A DNA stretch of 64,000 nucleotides from assembly GCA_019057385.1 (NCBI GenBank), contig JAHQJS010000004.1, positions 946,727 to 1,010,726 of the forward strand. The letters are read 5' to 3'. This DNA comes from Candidatus Borrarchaeum weybense (GTDB lineage Archaea > Asgardarchaeota > Sifarchaeia > Borrarchaeales > Borrarchaeaceae). Shown here in pieces: positions 9,768 through 20,187 of this stretch. The position numbers and the translations under genes are program-made. The notes below the pieces were generated by a model. The model made no database searches. It saw only the letters and a program-made list of their open reading frames with translations, and was not told the DNA's origin. Positions within the stretch are counted from its first letter, which is position 1; each line of letters starts with the position of its first letter.

Positions 9768-11150
9768 TCACTTTTCCCTCAATCTAGGCAAAGTAAAGAT
9801 GAAGGTGGCTCCCTTGCCCTCTCCCTCTGAATGAACCCAGATTTTGCCTCCGTGGGCTTCAATTAAGCCCTTGGTAACACTGAGTCCTAAATTCGCGCCT
9901 CTGAAGTAGGTGGGCTTCTTTATGTCGTCAAAAGGCTGGAAAATCCTTTTCAAGTCCTCCTTTCGGATTCCTATCCCCGTATCGGATACCTGTATATGAA
10001 TGACATTATCCTCTACTTCCACGCTAAGGGTTATAGTGCCATCTTCCGGTGTGAACATCGTAGCATTGTGGAGTATGTTCATTATTGCTTGCCTGAGCCT
10101 AATAGGGTCTCCCCGGATCATTAACAGGCCATTGGGAATTTCTAGGTGTAACTTTTGCTTTTTTTCGTTGATGAAGTCTTTAATGTCCTTCATGCAAATG
10201 TCTATTATCTCGGATAAGTTCAGATCCACAAGTTCTAGGTGGAGTTCTCCCGATTCGATTTGTTGGATGTCCAGTAGATCAGTGAGATAGAGAAGCTGGT
10301 CAATATTTCGTTTGACTACCTCCACACTCGTTTTGATTACTCCAGGCAATGATCCCAACTTTCCTGAATTGATGTAGTTAATGTATCCCTTAATGGAGAT
10401 TAGGGGCATTCTAAGTTCGTGGGTGGCTTTATCTATGAACTGGGACCTCACCTGGTCCAGTTTCTTCCGTTCGGTGATATCTCGGGCGATGCCTAACAAC
10501 AAAGATTGCCCTTTGATTTTTGCAGGGTACGTCCTTAATTCCACTAAAACTTGAGTGTTATCTTTTCGACTTACAATAAACTCATCTGGGCCAGTAGATT
10601 CGCCCATAGCATTTTTAACCAGAATGGCAGTCGCTTTTGGGATCTGATCTGGAGGCAATAGATTCAATTTTAAAAAACTCTTATTGATGAACTCTTCCCT
10701 CTTATAACCACTTAGTTTTTCTGAGGCTCTATTACCGTCAATGAAATTGCCTTTTAAATCACTAAAATAATACGCATCTGTTGCAAAGTCAAATAATAAC
10801 TTCAGCTGCTCTTCCGAACTTTTTAGTTCTTCCTCTATCCGATTGAACTCATTTTGTGGTGTTTCTAGTTCAGTAACACGTTGGCGCAATTCCATCAGTT
10901 CTTTTATAAATTGCTTCGCTCCTGAGGAATAATGCACAATGGTTTCCCTTAGGTCTTCTATTGAAAAATGTCCGTTTTCATAGGCTTCTACAGCTATTTG
11001 TAATATCTCAACTTTTGCAATGTTTTCGTCAGTATCACCTTTTTCTTGAACCTCATTCCAATAAAGAGAGAAACAATCCTTAATAGCAGAGAGAGGAGTC
11101 TCTTCTCGTAAAAAATTATTTAATTCGTTACATAATTCCGAATATTGCAT
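9768..11150 (-). CDS. PAS-domain sensor histidine kinase
   Basis: PAS domain, HELRMPLISIKGY H-box, NILHNATMFT N-box, DTGIGI and GLSVTKGLIEAHGG. Confidence 0.9.
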   Translation of the reverse strand: MQYSELCNELNNFLREETPLSAIKDCFSLYWNEVQEKGDTDENIAKVEILQIAVEAYENGHFSIEDLRETIVHYSSGAKQFIKELMELRQRVTELETPQNEFNRIEEELKSSEEQLKLLFDFATDAYYFSDLKGNFIDGNRASEKLSGYKREEFINKSFLKLNLLPPDQIPKATAILVKNAMGESTGPDEFIVSRKDNTQVLVELRTYPAKIKGQSLLLGIARDITERKKLDQVRSQFIDKATHELRMPLISIKGYINYINSGKLGSLPGVIKTSVEVVKRNIDQLLYLTDLLDIQQIESGELHLELVDLNLSEIIDICMKDIKDFINEKKQKLHLEIPNGLLMIRGDPIRLRQAIMNILHNATMFTPEDGTITLSVEVEDNVIHIQVSDTGIGIRKEDLKRIFQPFDDIKKPTYFRGANLGLSVTKGLIEAHGGKIWVHSEGEGKGATFIFTLPRLREK

Positions 11151-11368
11151 GCCGTTCTCCCATCCTCCTATGTTTCCAGTCTACGAATGCGTAGACCACG
11201 ATCTAGTGCCCTAGCTTCGAGTGCGAATAGCAACTTTCTACCTGTCGACCATTACAACTGCTACCACTAAAAAGTCTTGAAAATATGATAGTTCTTCTTT
11301 GAAAGAGTGTCTTAGCTTCAGAGATTCTGTTTCGTCGTATGAACGATGTATTTACTTATTTATGTAAT

Positions 11369-11405
11369 AGAACACGCTTGTCGGTGTCTTAAATAGTTTG
11401 TAGAA
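11369..11405. promoter_or_regulatory. Shared motif copy 2 upstream of histidine kinase 2
   Basis: Matches 9134-9167. Confidence 0.4.
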
Positions 11406-11670
11406 AAATTCTACGCATGTTCTAAGATCGTAAAAGAATAGCAGTCTGAACCTATCACGTGCGGAATAATTCCGGGGAGAAGTCTATTTATTATAACTAA
11501 CATACTCCTATAGGAGTAAATTCAGTATCGTTTCGATATCAATCAACTAAAAATAGTGTATTCGAGCGTTAATGTGGAGTTATAGTGACACTTCCAAGAC
11601 AATTTCAAAAATATCAATTTGAAAATTTTGAAATTGGCTTGTATCCACTTTATTTGGTCGAAAAATTCTT

Positions 11671-12549
11671 ATGGAGCATTTCTATGTAATAGTGGGTATC
11701 TACATGCCTTGGCCGTATGATCTGGATATAGATTTTCCTGATGAGAATTCAAACGAGTTTTCAGATGAGGCAGTAAAGGAGGATGTTAGGGACTTTTTTA
11801 CAAATCCAGATCATTTTCTTTATCAAAAATGGGGTGAAAAAGCAAACCACAGCAGAATGGAAGATCCTTATCATAAGAAACAAATTCAAGTGCTTTTTGA
11901 AGGAAGAGAATACTGGCACTGGGTTACGGATCGAGCAATAACAGAATTGCTCGAAGAAGGATTCTTAAAAGAAGTAAGAACAGATAATACGATATTTGTT
12001 ATGAGATCTGATGTCAGGTATTACAAACAGAAGATTAAGAAAAGAATGAAGCTGATTCGCAGATATTCAGATCCGTATATTTCTAGAGGATATGGTGTTT
12101 ATGCTGAAGACTTATTTCGTATGACTTTGGAAATCGAAGGATTTCGTACTCTTTCAAAAAATACTAATGAATATGATAACTCAATATGGGAAGAGACAGA
12201 TCACAACCTAGACTTCATTATTGAAAAAGAAGGAATTGTCTACGGCGTAGAAGTCAAAAATACATTGGATTATATTGAACAAGAAGAATTTAATATAAAA
12301 CTTGAGATGTGTGAATATTTTGGTATTATTCCTTTGTGGATTTTGAGAAATGCACCAGGGCTTCAATTTATGGTTATGAAACTACGAGGAGGCTTTATTA
12401 TGCGTTTTGGGACACAATTCTACCCACCTGGATTCAGACGTCTCGTGAGAGATATTTGGAATACCATGCGTCTCCCTGTCAATGTATGGAGATCAATTCC
12501 AGAAAAGATCATAAATGTGTTTTTGAATTTTCACAGTCAGCAAATATAG
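11671..12549 (+). CDS. PD-(D/E)XK nuclease-like protein
   Basis: YAEDLFRMTLEIEGF ... HNLDFIIEKEGIVYGVEVKN (D-x(n)-ExK core). Confidence 0.6.
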   Translation: MEHFYVIVGIYMPWPYDLDIDFPDENSNEFSDEAVKEDVRDFFTNPDHFLYQKWGEKANHSRMEDPYHKKQIQVLFEGREYWHWVTDRAITELLEEGFLKEVRTDNTIFVMRSDVRYYKQKIKKRMKLIRRYSDPYISRGYGVYAEDLFRMTLEIEGFRTLSKNTNEYDNSIWEETDHNLDFIIEKEGIVYGVEVKNTLDYIEQEEFNIKLEMCEYFGIIPLWILRNAPGLQFMVMKLRGGFIMRFGTQFYPPGFRRLVRDIWNTMRLPVNVWRSIPEKIINVFLNFHSQQI

Positions 12550-12899
12550 TTGTGGGCTCAAGAAAAAATTAGTACCCCCAATAAACACATACTCGTCAGT
12601 GCACCCTATAATTTTGAAATTGACCGAAGCATTATTTTGAATTTGGTATCCTGGAAACATGAAATTCACGAAAATGAGTTTTTTGGTTTGTGTATAGATC
12701 TCATATTAGTTTTTCAGAAGAACGAAGTATACAACAACGAGGACGTATTTTTTATGGTCTGCTTCGAGATCATCAAAAGATTATAAACTCACTTCTTCTC
12801 GAAGATACTCCCATTAAATGGGACTGAAACATGAATGAAAACAAGAAATGATGAAATAGTAAGGTAATTAATGACAGTTTTCACGTAACTATCGGAATA

Positions 12900-13508
12900 T
12901 TGATTATACATTTATTGAACAATTTTCGAGGGATAGTTATGATCAATATTGGTATAATAATTTTCGATGGCGCAGAAGAACTGGATTTTGTTGGTCCTTA
13001 TGAGATCTTTTCTATCATGAACACGCTTGATGATCAGAAAAGGATCAATGTCTTCACAATTGCGGAAAAAAAAGAATTAGTGAAATGTGCAAACAATCTA
13101 AAGGTAATGCCTGATTTCTCCTTTGAAGAAGCCCCGGAAATTGATGTGTTACTCATTCCTGGAGGCGATGGAAGAAGAAAGGAGATGCACAACGAAACTC
13201 TAAGAGATTTCGTACTAAAAACTGCTAAAACAGCAAAATATACTACTTCAGTGTGTACAGGAGTATTCATTTTAGCAGAAGCAGGACTTCTTGATGGGAA
13301 AAAGGCTACAACATGGAAAGGTGTCCTTAACGAACTCGATAACTATGAAAAAATAGAAATGGTCAAGGAACGATTTGTAGTTGAGGGAAATGTTATCACT
13401 TCGGCAGGAGTTACTGCGGGCATGGACATGGCACTTTATTTGGTAGAGGTTTTGTTTGGGAGCGATGCTAGAAAATTTGTTGCCGAAGAAATTGAATATA
13501 AATACTGA
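12900..13508 (+). CDS. DJ-1/PfpI family protein
   Basis: FDGAEELDFVGPYE, LLIPGG, TSVCTGVFILAEAGLLDGKKATTWKG. Confidence 0.85.
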   Translation: MIIHLLNNFRGIVMINIGIIIFDGAEELDFVGPYEIFSIMNTLDDQKRINVFTIAEKKELVKCANNLKVMPDFSFEEAPEIDVLLIPGGDGRRKEMHNETLRDFVLKTAKTAKYTTSVCTGVFILAEAGLLDGKKATTWKGVLNELDNYEKIEMVKERFVVEGNVITSAGVTAGMDMALYLVEVLFGSDARKFVAEEIEYKY

Positions 13509-13584
13509 ATTGTTTTCATTGAAAACAATTAAAAGTAAAAGTCTATAGCTTTGAAGACAGAGTTTTGAAGAGCGGAAGCGAATC

Positions 13585-14013
13585 ATGATGAAAGATAACG
13601 AATCAAGCACTGGAGAAATGAATCTTAAGAAATTACTTTATGATATTGCATGCCGACCTCTTTGCAGGTTTTATAAAGAAGGACAAGAAGACGATCCAGA
13701 GGAAACAGAATGTGGTGCTTGGGAAATTTTAAGTAAGCACATTATAGACGGGTCATTAACTGTCGATGAACTACGAAAATTTTCCGAATCTAGTAAAGAT
13801 GAAGTTGATATGACTGGAGAAAAAAAGCCACCCTTTGATACACTTGATCAATCGCTTACTAATAAGATATGCAAACCGCTCTGCGAATTTTATGCGGAAG
13901 GTCAGGAGCACTGGGAGAAAGACTATCAATGCGGGGCCTATAAACTTATAAAGACTCTCATCACATCAGAAAAATTAAGACTTGAAGACCTTAAGATTAA
14001 AAAAGACGATTAA
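13585..14013 (+). CDS. Duplicated Cys-motif small protein
   Basis: Two repeats: CRPLCRFYKEGQEDDPEETECGAWEIL and CKPLCEFYAEGQEHWEKDYQCGAYKLI. Confidence 0.6.
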   Translation: MMKDNESSTGEMNLKKLLYDIACRPLCRFYKEGQEDDPEETECGAWEILSKHIIDGSLTVDELRKFSESSKDEVDMTGEKKPPFDTLDQSLTNKICKPLCEFYAEGQEHWEKDYQCGAYKLIKTLITSEKLRLEDLKIKKDD

Positions 14014-14042
14014 GAAATAATCGATGACGCAAGAGGATTGTA

Positions 14043-14813
14043 ATGGATCCAATTCTGTATGCAATTGCAATAAGCACATTAGCAGGATCAGCAACGGGTT
14101 TGGGTGCTTTAATAGTTCTCGTTTTAGGGAAACGTAGTGATAACATTCTTGGAATGATGCTTGGATTTGCAAGTGGAACAATGATTGCTGTTGCCGCGCT
14201 GATTCTTATAATAGAAAGCGAAGCACTTACTAACGTAATATGGGCGGCACTTGGCTTTGCACTCGGAGCATTTGTAATGTTAATTGTAGATGCACGTTTA
14301 CCTCATTTTCATGTAACATGCGAATATGAGGGTGGTCAAAAAGAATCAACAACACGAGACTTAGCGTCACTCAAATGTGGAATGTTAATTGCAATTGGTA
14401 TCACAATACATAATTTCCCTGAAGGACTATCGGTGGCGACTGGGTTTGCGATCACACCAAGTCTTGGTCTTGTAATTGCATTATCGATTGGATTTCATAA
14501 TATTCCTGAAGGCATAGCTGTAGCTATACCCTTGTATAAAGCTGGCATGAGAAAAGACCAATTGTTTTTGGTTACTCTTCTTTCAGGACTATCGGAACCA
14601 CTTGCCGCGACAATTTCCCTGTTGCTCTTATTACAGGTTTCTATTTTTATTCAGGCTATATTTCTAGCCTTTGCAGGAGGAGCTATGATCTATTTGGTTT
14701 GCGACGAGTTAGCACCGCAGGCACATAGCGAAAAAACACACGAACATATACCAATAATAGGATTAGTTGCAGGTTTTTTGATTATTCTTCTTTTGAAGAG
14801 TCTTATTGCATGA
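14043..14813 (+). CDS. ZIP family metal transporter
   Basis: TIHNFPEGLSVATGF and SIGFHNIPEGIAVAIPL motifs; multi-TM. Confidence 0.9.
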   Translation: MDPILYAIAISTLAGSATGLGALIVLVLGKRSDNILGMMLGFASGTMIAVAALILIIESEALTNVIWAALGFALGAFVMLIVDARLPHFHVTCEYEGGQKESTTRDLASLKCGMLIAIGITIHNFPEGLSVATGFAITPSLGLVIALSIGFHNIPEGIAVAIPLYKAGMRKDQLFLVTLLSGLSEPLAATISLLLLLQVSIFIQAIFLAFAGGAMIYLVCDELAPQAHSEKTHEHIPIIGLVAGFLIILLLKSLIA

Positions 14814-14978
14814 AGTTCGCTAAAATTCAACGCAAAGTAATATTTACTTTAAAGTACAATTATTAAAAACTGGCATTTAAATTAGAGCGACATATACGAC
14901 TAGAAAAGTAGTACATAAGTTTTTATGATAAAATAACACTTTTCCTAATTTACCAATTCTAAGGAGTGATAATTTTAG

Positions 14979-15734
14979 ATGTTTTCTAATCATGATATCG
15001 AACTTATAGCAGAAATTCTCGTCAATTCAAAATACTTAGTTGCTTTTACGGGAGCAGGTGTTTCAACAGAATCTGGACTGCCTGATTATAGAGGTCCTGA
15101 GGGAGTTTGGACACTTCGAGATAAAGGACTCAAACCGAAATTACCAAGGAAACCAATCTCTGAAATCGAGCCAAATTCAGGTCACTATGCATTTGTTGAT
15201 TTATATGAACTGGGTATTTTAAAATATTTAATCTCGCAAAATGTTGACAATCTTCATTTAAAATCTGGAATTCCGCTTGAAATCATTGCTGAACTTCATG
15301 GCAACCATGCACTGACGAAATGTTTGGACTGTGATGCTCGTTTTACTAAACAGGAAATTGGTTGGGATGATCTGATCCATGGAAAGGGTTATCGGACTGA
15401 AAAGCCTAGATCAGATCAACCTAAATGCCCCCATTGCAAATCGCGAATAATTTCGTCAATTGTTAATTTTAATGATCCAATGCCTGAAAAGGAAATTATA
15501 GAATCTGATAACCAATCGAGAAAATGTGATGTAATGTTAGTAGTTGGTTCTTCGCTGAGCGTTTATCCTGCAGCCGAACTTCCGGTCATAGCTAAACGTT
15601 CAGGAGCGATACTTATCATAATTAATAAAGGTCCAACTCAACTTGATAATTTGGCTGATGTTCGTATTGAAGCAAAATCTGGCGAATTCTTGCCTAAAGT
15701 GGTAGAACAAATTAGGCAACTAAAAAACAGTTGA
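14979..15734 (+). CDS. Sir2-family NAD-dependent deacylase
   Basis: FTGAGVSTESGLPDYRG, SQNVDNLH, ELHGNHALTKCLDC, CPHC, VVGSSLSVYPA. Confidence 0.95.
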   Translation: MFSNHDIELIAEILVNSKYLVAFTGAGVSTESGLPDYRGPEGVWTLRDKGLKPKLPRKPISEIEPNSGHYAFVDLYELGILKYLISQNVDNLHLKSGIPLEIIAELHGNHALTKCLDCDARFTKQEIGWDDLIHGKGYRTEKPRSDQPKCPHCKSRIISSIVNFNDPMPEKEIIESDNQSRKCDVMLVVGSSLSVYPAAELPVIAKRSGAILIIINKGPTQLDNLADVRIEAKSGEFLPKVVEQIRQLKNS

Positions 15735-15756
15735 AAATTTGCTTCTTCTTTTTCCT

Positions 15757-16041
15757 TCAAGATTTTGTTTCTTCAAGCCTTTGTTTCTCAGTTAAATTTA
15801 ACAAAAAGGAGCGTGCTAGCTTTGGTGAACTAAATCTCGCAATTGCCCATTCTAGATGAATTGTGAAATTCTTTCCACAAAAAGGGCAACTCTTTTTTCT
15901 CGATTTGACGAATTTTTTGTGAGATTGGTAAATCTGAGGCTTATCACATGATGTACAACGGACGAGATAGTAGAAGTGCTTTGACTTTTGAGAATTTTCC
16001 ATTTCAACCGCTTCAATGAATATTGAATCTAGATGTACCAA
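15757..16041 (-). CDS. Small zinc-ribbon protein
   Basis: YYLVRCTSCDKPQIYQ ... CPFCGKNF. Confidence 0.6.
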   Translation of the reverse strand: MVHLDSIFIEAVEMENSQKSKHFYYLVRCTSCDKPQIYQSHKKFVKSRKKSCPFCGKNFTIHLEWAIARFSSPKLARSFLLNLTEKQRLEETKS

Positions 16042-16088
16042 GATTTGGTTAGAAAACTATACCTTTCGGTTTTATTTATTATAACGTC

Positions 16089-17663
16089 TTATGAGAAGTG
16101 GTTAATATAAAAATCTGCTGAGTTGTACTCTCTTTTTTTAATGATTTTATTGATCTCGTAATGTACCTGTTTTGATTTTAATTTTCTGAGATGACTGTTC
16201 TCTCGTTCACGTTTCTTAAATTCCAAAATTCCAAGCAAGAAAACATTTTTGTCTATACCCTCGTGATATTTGCTATTCTTACTTATTCTTACGCCTTTAA
16301 TGAAGCCTCCAAATTTTAGAAACTCTATACAAGCACTTATACTTTGATTTTTAAGTCGTAAAATTCCAGACCAGTTCGTTTTTGAACTTATTAAAGTTAG
16401 AATAATGTTAAACTGTTTTGCGATTTGCTGCAGTTGTTTGGATAAAACGGGATGAGTGCATGCGAGCATCAATGAAGGACAAAGGTATTCGTTTTTTATC
16501 CCACGTTTATTGTATTCTCTTGTTTTATAAAATGTCATACTTCCCTCAGTTGACATCCAAATTCTGAAGGCAATTTTCTTCTCAGTCTCAGGCGCACTAA
16601 TTAAATAGTCTAAATGCGGTTGTGGTTCTTTCAAATATTCATCAATAGTTTGTCTGGATGCAGGTGACGTTTTTGTATTTCCAGAATGTTTCGTAATGTC
16701 ATTTACGATTGTTTTTACTATCTTTTGAGTATAAGAAGTACGATACATCTTAGTTTCAGCATTGTATAAGCAATATGATGTGGGTAAAAGGTCGTACTCG
16801 TAATACATGGCATCTACAAAATAATTGTGCAAAATACTATTACGTCCATCAAAATGGATCATGTAATTATATTCATTGGAATTTGGTCGACTTACACAAC
16901 CGTCACTCTGGAGACATGGGATAATAATAGAGCGCTTCAGATCGACTCCCTCTTCATGCCAGAATCTTGCTTCACTTGTGAGCGGGGGGTATATTTTAGG
17001 GACTTTACTGTATTGAAAGAAGGTTGTAAGATAGTTGTATAAGTCTCTTGAGTAGATTCTTTTATCGCGGCTATTAATGTGAAGTGTTACATTTAGTGTG
17101 TCTTTGATTTCAGAAAGAGTCTCCATAGAACATTTGAGTAAAGTCAGAACATTTGGGGCACGAATACTGGCTGTTTGGGGGGAGATATAGGGTATAATAT
17201 CAATAATTTTCTCAAATTTTACTGGTAAGGTGACATTTTTCAGAGAGAGCTTTCCTTGATCAATAAATGAATATATTGTAGACTTTGATACACCAAATGC
17301 TTCAGCGATGTTAATTAGTGAGTGTAATGGTATTCTATTGACATTTTTTTCCCATTGGCTTGCAGTGCTCAAACCGGATTTGAAGATTTTAGCAATATCT
17401 ACCAATCTGAGACGATTTTTCATCCTTATATTCTTAATGAATTGTCCCGCGCCAGCTACACGTAAATTAGGGACTTTAACTAGATCAAAGAACCCTTGTT
17501 CAGTCAATACATCTTCTTTCAGTTCTACGTAGTATTTATAAACTGATGTTTCACGAATGAGTCCTTTAAAGGTTTTGGGTATATATTTTTTGTTATTTGC
17601 TGATTTTTTGTTTATTTGTGGAACTATAGCACCCAAAAACTCACCAATCATCTCATAGCACAT
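16089..17663 (-). CDS. XRE-like HTH protein with LAGLIDADG-like endonuclease domain
   Basis: HTH region (LRLVDIAKIFKSGLSTASQWEKNVNRIPLHSLINIAEAFGVSKSTIYSFI) followed by IPCLQSDGCVS and FRIWMSTEGSMTFYK helices. Confidence 0.6.
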   Translation of the reverse strand: MCYEMIGEFLGAIVPQINKKSANNKKYIPKTFKGLIRETSVYKYYVELKEDVLTEQGFFDLVKVPNLRVAGAGQFIKNIRMKNRLRLVDIAKIFKSGLSTASQWEKNVNRIPLHSLINIAEAFGVSKSTIYSFIDQGKLSLKNVTLPVKFEKIIDIIPYISPQTASIRAPNVLTLLKCSMETLSEIKDTLNVTLHINSRDKRIYSRDLYNYLTTFFQYSKVPKIYPPLTSEARFWHEEGVDLKRSIIIPCLQSDGCVSRPNSNEYNYMIHFDGRNSILHNYFVDAMYYEYDLLPTSYCLYNAETKMYRTSYTQKIVKTIVNDITKHSGNTKTSPASRQTIDEYLKEPQPHLDYLISAPETEKKIAFRIWMSTEGSMTFYKTREYNKRGIKNEYLCPSLMLACTHPVLSKQLQQIAKQFNIILTLISSKTNWSGILRLKNQSISACIEFLKFGGFIKGVRISKNSKYHEGIDKNVFLLGILEFKKRERENSHLRKLKSKQVHYEINKIIKKREYNSADFYINHFS

Positions 17664-17863
17664 TTATCTTAAAAATCTTTGTTGATAAATCATTCTTTTA
17701 AAAGGAATATGTTTTCTTTACTCAAAACATTATGTTAATGATCAAAAATGCATAAAAGTCCTTTTAAACAGCATTAACGCCCCTCATGTTTATTAATAAG
17801 AAGTCGAATTTGATCGGAAAATAAAACATGATTTCGTCCTAACTAAAGGAACAGGTAAAGGCA

Positions 17864-17968
17864 ATGAAAAAATATAAAGAATTCTTAACGTTCATAGGGG
17901 AAAATTTAGGAACCCTTTTGATTTTGCGCCATTTTAAAGAACTCCTTGTGAATTTCCATCAGGGATAA
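17864..17968 (+). CDS. Possible 34-aa small ORF
   Basis: MKKYKEFLTFIGENLGTLLILRHFKELLVNFHQG preceded by purine-rich RBS-like sequence. Confidence 0.3.
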   Translation: MKKYKEFLTFIGENLGTLLILRHFKELLVNFHQG

Positions 17969-17995
17969 TACCATAAGCTTTTACAGGTCATTGTT

Positions 17996-19429
17996 TTAGG
18001 TGTGGTGATTATACGGACAACTTACATCTGGTCCAAGCCAGTCTCCAGAACCTACAAATCCTGTAAATCGGCATCCTCCACAAAGAAAATTAAATTGACA
18101 GTTCCCACAATGTCCCTTTAACTTATTTCTCTTACGTATATGGTTCAGAAGTCGGCTATTTACCCATATATTTTCCAAATCGTCTTTTAGAAGATTTCCA
18201 GTTGTTTGAGGAGCAGGAACACACGGCTGTAAGTCTCCCTGAGCAGTTAACCCAGCGTATGTTATTCCGGCTGTGCAGCCCCCGAAGCCTGAGGCAAATC
18301 GATGTACGATCTTACTGAATTCATTACTAAACTCATCAAATTCAGGCAAATTATCATATCCAGAAAGAGCCTCGCCTACTGTGAAGATTTTACCTTGGGA
18401 ACGTGTATAACTATAACGCCCATAATAAGTCATTCCTCGTGCATAAACTTTAATCCCATTACCCTGTGTTATAGATTTTGAAAGTTTTTCGTACAAGTAT
18501 TTCAACGCTTCAAATTTCTCTTGTGAAGTAACATCATACATGTCAAAAATTCTTGCGCCTCGACCTGCGGGTATTAAACGATTCAGATAAAACCGAGTTG
18601 CCCCTAGTGTCTCTGCAAACTCTATGATTTTTGGAATCTCTTGAACGTTTAATTTGTTAAGAGTTGCAGTAACTGCAATTTCCTGAAAATTACCGTTTTC
18701 AGCACAGATTTTTATGCCCTCTACAGTTTTTTCAAAAGCACCTGGAGTATTTCGAAATCCATCATGAATTTCTGGACGTATTCCATCCAATCCGATTTCA
18801 ATTCTCTGAATTCCGGCTTTTGTCAACTTATCAACAACTTTATGTGTAAGAAGCGTACCATTTGTGGCAACTGTGCAAAGTAGATCATTTGAGCTCGCAT
18901 AATGTGCCAACTCAAAGAGATCTGGTCGTAGCAGGGGTTCTCCTCCAGAAAAAGTTAAAACAGAGATCCCAGCATTAGCCATGTTATCTATTACTTTAAA
19001 TCCCTGCTCGGTGTTTAACTCGTTATAATTATGCGCCATTTCGCCTGAATCTTGATGACAGTGTAAGCAGTTTAAATTGCATTGATTGGTAAAATTCCAA
19101 ACAATTACGACAGGCACGTTTGTAGGTTGAGGTTTCATCACGCCAAAGGTGGATATCCCTTTCACAAGATTAATTATAGTTCTTTGGTAAAGTGGTTTTT
19201 CTAATAATTTCAGTAAACGTTCTTTGGAAATTCTTAAGTGTAGTGACAAAAATTGGATGACGGTATTTATTATATGCCGAGTTATTTTACAACTTGAACA
19301 CAATATCTTTTTTCTGTTTAGTAATTGCGAAAACACGGAACTAATTCTGTCCTTACCACATGTGTCGCATTTCTCTGCAAGATAATCTGAAAGTTTCTTT
19401 GCAAAATAATAAGATGCTTTAATTTCCAA
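17996..19429 (-). CDS. Radical SAM/SPASM domain protein
   Basis: CNLNCLHCHQDSGE (CxxxCxxC), SGGEPLLRPDL, C-terminal Cys cluster GHCGNCQFNFLCGGCR. Confidence 0.9.
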   Translation of the reverse strand: MEIKASYYFAKKLSDYLAEKCDTCGKDRISSVFSQLLNRKKILCSSCKITRHIINTVIQFLSLHLRISKERLLKLLEKPLYQRTIINLVKGISTFGVMKPQPTNVPVVIVWNFTNQCNLNCLHCHQDSGEMAHNYNELNTEQGFKVIDNMANAGISVLTFSGGEPLLRPDLFELAHYASSNDLLCTVATNGTLLTHKVVDKLTKAGIQRIEIGLDGIRPEIHDGFRNTPGAFEKTVEGIKICAENGNFQEIAVTATLNKLNVQEIPKIIEFAETLGATRFYLNRLIPAGRGARIFDMYDVTSQEKFEALKYLYEKLSKSITQGNGIKVYARGMTYYGRYSYTRSQGKIFTVGEALSGYDNLPEFDEFSNEFSKIVHRFASGFGGCTAGITYAGLTAQGDLQPCVPAPQTTGNLLKDDLENIWVNSRLLNHIRKRNKLKGHCGNCQFNFLCGGCRFTGFVGSGDWLGPDVSCPYNHHT

Positions 19430-19540
19430 AATCTCCTTTCGTTATTATTTTCTTTTTATTTCGATCCCTGTTGTTCCCTCCATTATTTAAAAATAGTAGA
19501 TGAAAAAAAGGACTAGAATACTGAGATGTAAATTATTGTT

Positions 19541-20092
19541 TTATCGATACTTGTCTTTTAAATACGCTAAGATTTCGATGAGTGTTTTATCAGTAAAATA
19601 GGATTCAACGGCATTCCAAAACTCATTAAAAATTTCCTTTGGGTATCCTGCTTTTTGATATTCGACAGCCTGAAGAAGCATTTCTAATTTATCTATCTGA
19701 TGCAACAACTTTGCTTCTTCTGTTTCATTGTTAATATATTGTTCATAGATTGCGAATAATTGCTTTTGTTTCTTCTCGTCTATTAACTCGAACAATTTCT
19801 TAGTTGCTTCTTTTTCCAACTCTCTTTTATTTTTGTCCCCTCCTAGCAATTCAATCGAAGAAGGAGTTAGATCCCCTATTTTACTTTCACCTATATCGTG
19901 TAAAATGGACATTGTCAAAAGTTTTTGAAGGTTGATATCGTTTCTGTCCATACCTATAATAAGAGCCATGAGCGTAGTTGAAAATGAATGTGCTGCAATA
20001 GATTCAGGATCTTTGATACCTTTTACTACCCATCCTGTTCTTGGAAGTCTTTTCAAAACATTTGTAACTTCAAAAAATTTTACAAAATCCAT
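19541..20092 (-). CDS. HD domain phosphohydrolase (YfbR/5'-nucleotidase-like)
   Basis: SIAAHSFSTTLMAL, SILHDIGESKIGD. Confidence 0.85.
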   Translation of the reverse strand: MDFVKFFEVTNVLKRLPRTGWVVKGIKDPESIAAHSFSTTLMALIIGMDRNDINLQKLLTMSILHDIGESKIGDLTPSSIELLGGDKNKRELEKEATKKLFELIDEKKQKQLFAIYEQYINNETEEAKLLHQIDKLEMLLQAVEYQKAGYPKEIFNEFWNAVESYFTDKTLIEILAYLKDKYR

Positions 20093-20187
20093 AGACTCAC
20101 CATAATCTCATTTCTTTAATTCTTTATATAATAACAACTATTACAAAGATATCGTATTTAATTAAAATCAATAAAGAATGGAAACCG

